Below, piece after piece: positions 22,924 through 26,580 of a DNA stretch of 26,580 bases. Both the position numbers and the translations under genes were made by a program. Source of the stretch: an uncultured Lachnospiraceae bacterium (GTDB lineage Bacteria; Bacillota; Clostridia; Lachnospirales; Lachnospiraceae); contig CAKRTZ010000031.1 of assembly GCA_934402515.1 (NCBI GenBank), positions 1 to 26,580 of the forward strand. The letters are read 5' to 3'. Position 1 is the stretch's first letter. Every line of letters begins with the position of its first letter. Below the pieces are notes generated by a model. That model had not been told where the DNA came from, made no database searches, and saw only the letters and a list, made by a program, of their open reading frames with translations.

Positions 22924-23865
22924 ATGGCAAAATACCTTGCGAAACGTATCGGCCGCTCAATGATTACTCTGGTGTTAGTCATCAGCATTGTGTTCTGTCT
23001 GATGCGACTGATGCCCATCGAGGGCTATTTTTCTAACTTTGACAAACTCACCGATGCACAGATTCAAGCCGGCTTAAAGGAACTGGGATTGTTAGATCCT
23101 CTGCCGGTTCAGCTAGGAAGATTTTTCAAAAATATGTTCCACGGTGATTTCGGTGTATCCACTAAGTATCGTGTGAATGTGCCGGTTACCGCAATTCTGA
23201 AGGATAAATTACCGGTTTCCATCAAACTGGGATGTCTTTCCATTCTGGTATCGCTCATCCTTGGTATTCCTCTGGGAACCATGATGGCGCGATTTAAGGG
23301 AAAATGGTTTGACAAGCTGGGAACGTTGTTTATCGTCTTTATTCAGGCAGTCCCGGCGGCAGTGTACTATCTGTTTATCCAGATGTACGGAACCACACTT
23401 TTGAACATTCCTCTGTTATTTGATGCGTCCAATCCAAGAAGTTGGATTTTGCCTGTATTTTCCATGTCCTTGGGAAATATCGCCTACTATGGTATGTGGC
23501 TGCGCCGCTACATGGTGGACGAGAGCAACAAAGATTATGTGCGCCTGGCCCAGGCAAAGGGTGTATCGGAGAACGGCATAATGTTTAAGCATATTTTCCG
23601 GAATGCCTTTGTACCGATGGTGCAGTATCTGCCTTCCTCCTTTTTAAATACTGTCATCGGTTCCATCTATGTGGAATCTCTGTATAGTATTCCGGGAATG
23701 GGCGGACTTTTAGTAACTGTAATCAAAGGAAATGACAACAACATGGTACAGGCGATTGTGCTGCTTTATGCAACCGTTGGTATCATTGGATTATTACTGG
23801 GTGATATTCTTATGACTGTACTTGACCCCAGAATCAGCTTGAGCGGAAAGGAGAGTAAACGATAA
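22924..23865 (+). CDS. oppB: Oligopeptide ABC transporter permease
   Basis: Membrane subunit of 313 residues of the peptide importer, DppB/OppB type. The N-terminus (AKRIGRSMITLVLVISIVFC) begins the first helix directly, typical of OppB, followed by a periplasmic-side loop and about five further helices. The conserved cytoplasmic loop that contacts the ATPases is at about 205-235 (YVRLAQAKGVSENGIMFKHI, then RNAFVPMV). ATG 22924 has a GAAGAAGGGA site upstream. Its TAA shares one base with the start of oppC, so translation is coupled. The 126 bases upstream hold the oppA stem-loop and no strong promoter. Confidence 0.93.
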   Translation: MAKYLAKRIGRSMITLVLVISIVFCLMRLMPIEGYFSNFDKLTDAQIQAGLKELGLLDPLPVQLGRFFKNMFHGDFGVSTKYRVNVPVTAILKDKLPVSIKLGCLSILVSLILGIPLGTMMARFKGKWFDKLGTLFIVFIQAVPAAVYYLFIQMYGTTLLNIPLLFDASNPRSWILPVFSMSLGNIAYYGMWLRRYMVDESNKDYVRLAQAKGVSENGIMFKHIFRNAFVPMVQYLPSSFLNTVIGSIYVESLYSIPGMGGLLVTVIKGNDNNMVQAIVLLYATVGIIGLLLGDILMTVLDPRISLSGKESKR

Positions 23866-24884
23866 TGCATTCTTTACAAGATCATCTTTCCCAAGAGCTT
23901 GAACAGGCTGCCGAGGCAAAATTAAAGGCAGCGTTAAGTGAACACAACATGACCCAGGAAGAAGCCTTTTCCTTTGCGGACTATGATGAAAAGGAAGGCG
24001 AGAAAATCGGTTACAGCAACTATTCTTACTGGGGCTCTACCGTTCGCATGTTCTTCAAAAACAAAGGTGCGGTTGTGATGTTGATTATCATGCTGGCCTT
24101 GATTCTCTTTACTTTTATTCAACCTTATCTGCCGGGGCAGTTCGACCCTAATATGGTTAACAATGATGCCAAAAGGGGCATCCCGCTGAGAAATGTACAG
24201 CCCAATACCACCTTCTGGTTTGGAACCAACAATATCGGACAGGATTTGTGGGCACGTATCTGGGCAGGAACCAGAACCTCCCTGTTTATCGGTTTCTGCG
24301 TGGCAATGATTGAGGCTGTGGTGGGAATCACCATGGGTGTGCTCTGGGGCTATGTGCGGAAACTGGATTTCTTCTTCACCGAGCTTTATAACGTGTTAGA
24401 CAACATCCCCCAGACCATCGTTCTGATTCTGGTTTCCTACATATTAAAGCCCAGTGTAGGAACCCTGATTCTGGCAATGACGGTGACAGGATGGATTGGC
24501 ATGGCGCGTTTCGTGCGAAACCAGATTTTGGTGATCCGCGACAGAGATTACAATCTGGTATCCCGTTGTCTGGGTACTCCCACTTACCGTCTGGTGATGA
24601 AAAATCTGTTGCCCTACTTAATTTCCGTTATTATGCTGCGTATGGCATTGGCGATTCCCGGAGCCATCGGCAGCGAGGTGTTTATCACCTACATCGGTCT
24701 GGGACTCCCCGCTACCACAGCCAGTCTGGGTACCCTGATTAACGATGGACGAGCTGTTATGATGAACGCCTCCCAGCGTTACCAGCTGATTTTCCCTACC
24801 GTGGTAACTTCTATTGTAACCATTGCATTCTACATTGTGGGTAATGCATTTTCCGATGCAGCAGACCCGAAAAATCATCGATAG
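23865..24884 (+). CDS. oppC: Oligopeptide ABC transporter permease
   Basis: Second membrane subunit, 339 residues, OppC/DppC type. A hydrophilic N-terminal stretch of about 65 residues, rich in Glu, Ala and Lys and likely helical, precedes the first transmembrane helix at about 68-88; it is at the long end for the family. A large outer loop with the FGTNNIGQDLWARIW motif, diagnostic of OppC-type proteins, comes next. The ATPase-contact loop is at about 226-250 (DYNLVSRCLGTPTYRLVMKN, then LLPYL). It overlaps oppB by one base, and the ribosome binding site of oppD overlaps its stop codon. Confidence 0.93.
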   Translation: MHSLQDHLSQELEQAAEAKLKAALSEHNMTQEEAFSFADYDEKEGEKIGYSNYSYWGSTVRMFFKNKGAVVMLIIMLALILFTFIQPYLPGQFDPNMVNNDAKRGIPLRNVQPNTTFWFGTNNIGQDLWARIWAGTRTSLFIGFCVAMIEAVVGITMGVLWGYVRKLDFFFTELYNVLDNIPQTIVLILVSYILKPSVGTLILAMTVTGWIGMARFVRNQILVIRDRDYNLVSRCLGTPTYRLVMKNLLPYLISVIMLRMALAIPGAIGSEVFITYIGLGLPATTASLGTLINDGRAVMMNASQRYQLIFPTVVTSIVTIAFYIVGNAFSDAADPKNHR

Positions 24885-24896
24885 GAGGTGCCGTCC

Positions 24897-25940
24897 ATGG
24901 AAAATGATGTAATTTTGTCCGTCAGGGACTTAAACGTAAAATTCACATTGCGTGGAAAGGTACTTCACGCCATCCGCGATGTCTCCCTGGATATTTACCG
25001 GGGTGAAAGCATTGCTATTGTAGGAGAGTCCGGTTCCGGTAAATCCGTATTTACCAAGACTTTTATGGGACTTCTGGATGCCAACGGCTTTATTCCCTCC
25101 GGAGAGATTCTTTACGAAGGAAAAGAACTGACGAAACTGAAAAAAGAAAAAGACTGGCGGAAGATCCGCGGCGGCGAGATTGCCATGATCATGCAGGATC
25201 CCATGACATCCTTAAACCCCTTAAAGACCATCGGGGAGCAGATTGCGGAGGCTGTCCGCCTGCATCAGCCGGATGTCAAGGGCAAGGAAGCCATCGGACA
25301 GAAGGTGCTGCAGTATCTGGAGGATGTAGGAATCCAGGATGGGGAGCGGAGAGTGAAACAGTATCCCCACGAGTTTTCCGGTGGTATGCGGCAGCGTGTG
25401 GTTATCGCCATTGCTCTGGCCTGCAGACCGAAGGTTCTGATTTGCGATGAGCCTACCACCGCACTGGATGTGACCATCCAGGCGCAGATTATCAATCTGT
25501 TAAAAGAATTAAAAGAGAAATATCAGCTTACAATTATCTTCATCACCCATGACCTGGGTGTGGTTGCCAATATCGCAGACCGAGTAGCGGTGATGTATGC
25601 CGGTAATTTCGTGGAAATCGGAAAGGCAGAGGAAATCTTTTATGACCCCAGACACCCTTACACCTGGGCACTGCTTTCCTCTCTGCCCCAGCTGGGAGAA
25701 AAAGGGGAGGATCTCTTTACCATCAAGGGTACACCACCCAACCTGTTCAAAGAGGTGGTGGGAGATGCCTTTGCACCCCGTAACCCCAGAGCATTAAAGA
25801 TTGACTATGTACAGGAGCCGCCTTTCTTTGAGGTGTCCCCCACCCATAAAGCCAAAACCTGGCTGTTAGACCCCCGTGCCCCCAAGGTGGAGCCGCCGGA
25901 GGCCATTAAAAATCTGAAACATATGGAGGTGATGGCATGA
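24897..25940 (+). CDS. oppD: Oligopeptide ABC transporter ATP-binding protein
   Basis: ATPase of 347 residues that powers peptide import together with OppF. Walker A GESGSGKS is at 43-50, the Q-loop MIMQDPM follows, the signature FSGGMRQR has Ser161, Walker B ICDEPTTALD has Asp184 and Glu185, and the H-loop FITHDLG comes next. The C-terminal part from about 240 is the oligopeptide/dipeptide transporter extension (RHPYTWALLSSLPQ). I chose ATG 24897 because AGGAGG at 24883-24888 is 8 bases upstream; a GTG at 24888 overlaps that site. The stop overlaps the next gene start (ATGA). The iron-sulphur Cys cluster seen in some OppD C-termini is not visible. Confidence 0.93.
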   Translation: MENDVILSVRDLNVKFTLRGKVLHAIRDVSLDIYRGESIAIVGESGSGKSVFTKTFMGLLDANGFIPSGEILYEGKELTKLKKEKDWRKIRGGEIAMIMQDPMTSLNPLKTIGEQIAEAVRLHQPDVKGKEAIGQKVLQYLEDVGIQDGERRVKQYPHEFSGGMRQRVVIAIALACRPKVLICDEPTTALDVTIQAQIINLLKELKEKYQLTIIFITHDLGVVANIADRVAVMYAGNFVEIGKAEEIFYDPRHPYTWALLSSLPQLGEKGEDLFTIKGTPPNLFKEVVGDAFAPRNPRALKIDYVQEPPFFEVSPTHKAKTWLLDPRAPKVEPPEAIKNLKHMEVMA

Positions 25941-26580
25941 GTACCGAAAGAGAAGTGTTGTTAGAGGTCAAGGATCTGCATGTCACCTTCGGAAAAGGCA
26001 GAAAAGCCTTTGAAGCAGTACGGGGTGTGGATTTCCAGGTATACAAGGGAGAAACCTTTGGTATCGTAGGCGAGTCCGGTTCCGGTAAAACCACCATCGG
26101 GCGTGCTATCATGCGGATTCATTCCACCTCCGGTGGTGAGATTCTTTACAAAGGCGAGCGTATCAACGGCAAAATCAGCAAGGAACTGGACAGAAAGGTC
26201 ATCCAGGAAATCCAGATGATTTTTCAGGATCCTATGGCATCCTTAAACGAGCGTGCCAAGGTAGACTATATCGTCAGCGAGGGGCTGCGGAACATGCGTC
26301 ATGATTTGACGGAGGAGCAGATGCAGGAGAAGGTGGCACAGGCACTTTCTGATGTGGGACTTCTGCCTGAATTTGCCAGCCGTTTCCCTCATGAGTTTTC
26401 TGGTGGACAGCGTCAGCGTATCGGTATCGCCCGCGCCCTGGTGATGGAGCCGGAGTGCATCATTGCTGACGAGCCGATTTCCGCACTGGATGTGTCCATC
26501 CGTGCCCAGGTGTTAAATCTGCTTTCGGATTTGCAGAAAAAGCGGGGTATCACTTATGTGTTTATTGCCCATGACTTATC
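25937..26580 (+). CDS. oppF: Oligopeptide ABC transporter ATP-binding protein, cut by the window end
   Basis: First 214 codons of the second ATPase of the peptide importer; the gene runs past the last base. Walker A GESGSGKT is at 45-52, the Q-loop MIFQDPMASLNER follows, the signature FSGGQRQR has Ser155, and Walker B IIADEPISALD has Asp178; the H-loop FIAHDL is the last complete motif. The spacing and the QDPMASLN form are typical of OppF rather than OppD. The ATG overlaps the oppD stop (ATGA) and has GGAGG 7 bases upstream. The reading frame is open to the end of the window, and the C-terminal extension is missing only because of the cut. Confidence 0.93.
   Translation, partial: MSTEREVLLEVKDLHVTFGKGRKAFEAVRGVDFQVYKGETFGIVGESGSGKTTIGRAIMRIHSTSGGEILYKGERINGKISKELDRKVIQEIQMIFQDPMASLNERAKVDYIVSEGLRNMRHDLTEEQMQEKVAQALSDVGLLPEFASRFPHEFSGGQRQRIGIARALVMEPECIIADEPISALDVSIRAQVLNLLSDLQKKRGITYVFIAHDL

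Noticed and set aside
24888..24896. GTG 24888 as oppD start
   Set aside because: It overlaps the AGGAGG ribosome binding site that correctly serves ATG 24897.

Overview
The window looks like chromosome of an anaerobic gut-type Firmicute, most likely a Lachnospiraceae (Roseburia/Blautia-like). The reasons are a YesM/YesN-style two-component pair next to glycoside phosphorylases, a sugar ABC importer with no ATPase gene of its own, many short-signal lipoproteins with an AC or GC lipobox, strong AGGAGG ribosome binding sites and low to moderate GC. A chemoreceptor gene suggests a motile strain. Genus is inference. There is no rRNA, tRNA, CRISPR array, insertion sequence or phage gene that I can see, and no gene-free stretch over 300 bases.

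Region 1 (86-13485, AT-rich, all + strand) is a beta-mannan / manno-oligosaccharide utilisation locus. It holds a GH130 mannosylglucose-type phosphorylase; a membrane sensor kinase and its AraC-type response regulator; a second GH130; a GH26 beta-mannanase without a signal peptide; a serine esterase of the CE1-like/esterase D type; a sugar-binding lipoprotein and two permeases; and a methyl-accepting chemotaxis protein. The inferred flow is capture of oligosaccharides by the lipoprotein, import, cytoplasmic deacetylation and cleavage by the esterase and GH26, then phosphorolysis by the GH130 enzymes to mannose 1-phosphate. The two-component pair would set expression and the chemoreceptor may steer the cell toward the same source.

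Region 2 (13590-18309, clearly higher GC) starts after a strong terminator. It encodes a voltage-gated-type K+ channel with two RCK_C domains, overlapping a GH2 beta-mannosidase, which overlaps a class I mannose-6-phosphate isomerase. The last two continue mannoside catabolism (mannose release; mannose 6-phosphate to fructose 6-phosphate), although the base composition differs from region 1.

Region 3 (18385-26580) concerns mostly peptides: a small lipoprotein (possibly DUF4358), a convergent C39-like cysteine peptidase-family protein, an M19 dipeptidase, and an oligopeptide ABC operon oppABCD plus oppF, which is cut by the window end. A promoter with a palindrome over its -10 box and a hairpin lies in front of oppA, and another nested stem-loop lies between oppA and oppB.

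No clearly new system is proven here. The points most worth a second look are the chemoreceptor wired into the mannan importer operon (with a 24-bp tandem repeat in its N-terminus), the apparently all-cytoplasmic mannan pathway, the channel/beta-mannosidase gene overlap, and the operator-like palindrome before the opp genes.
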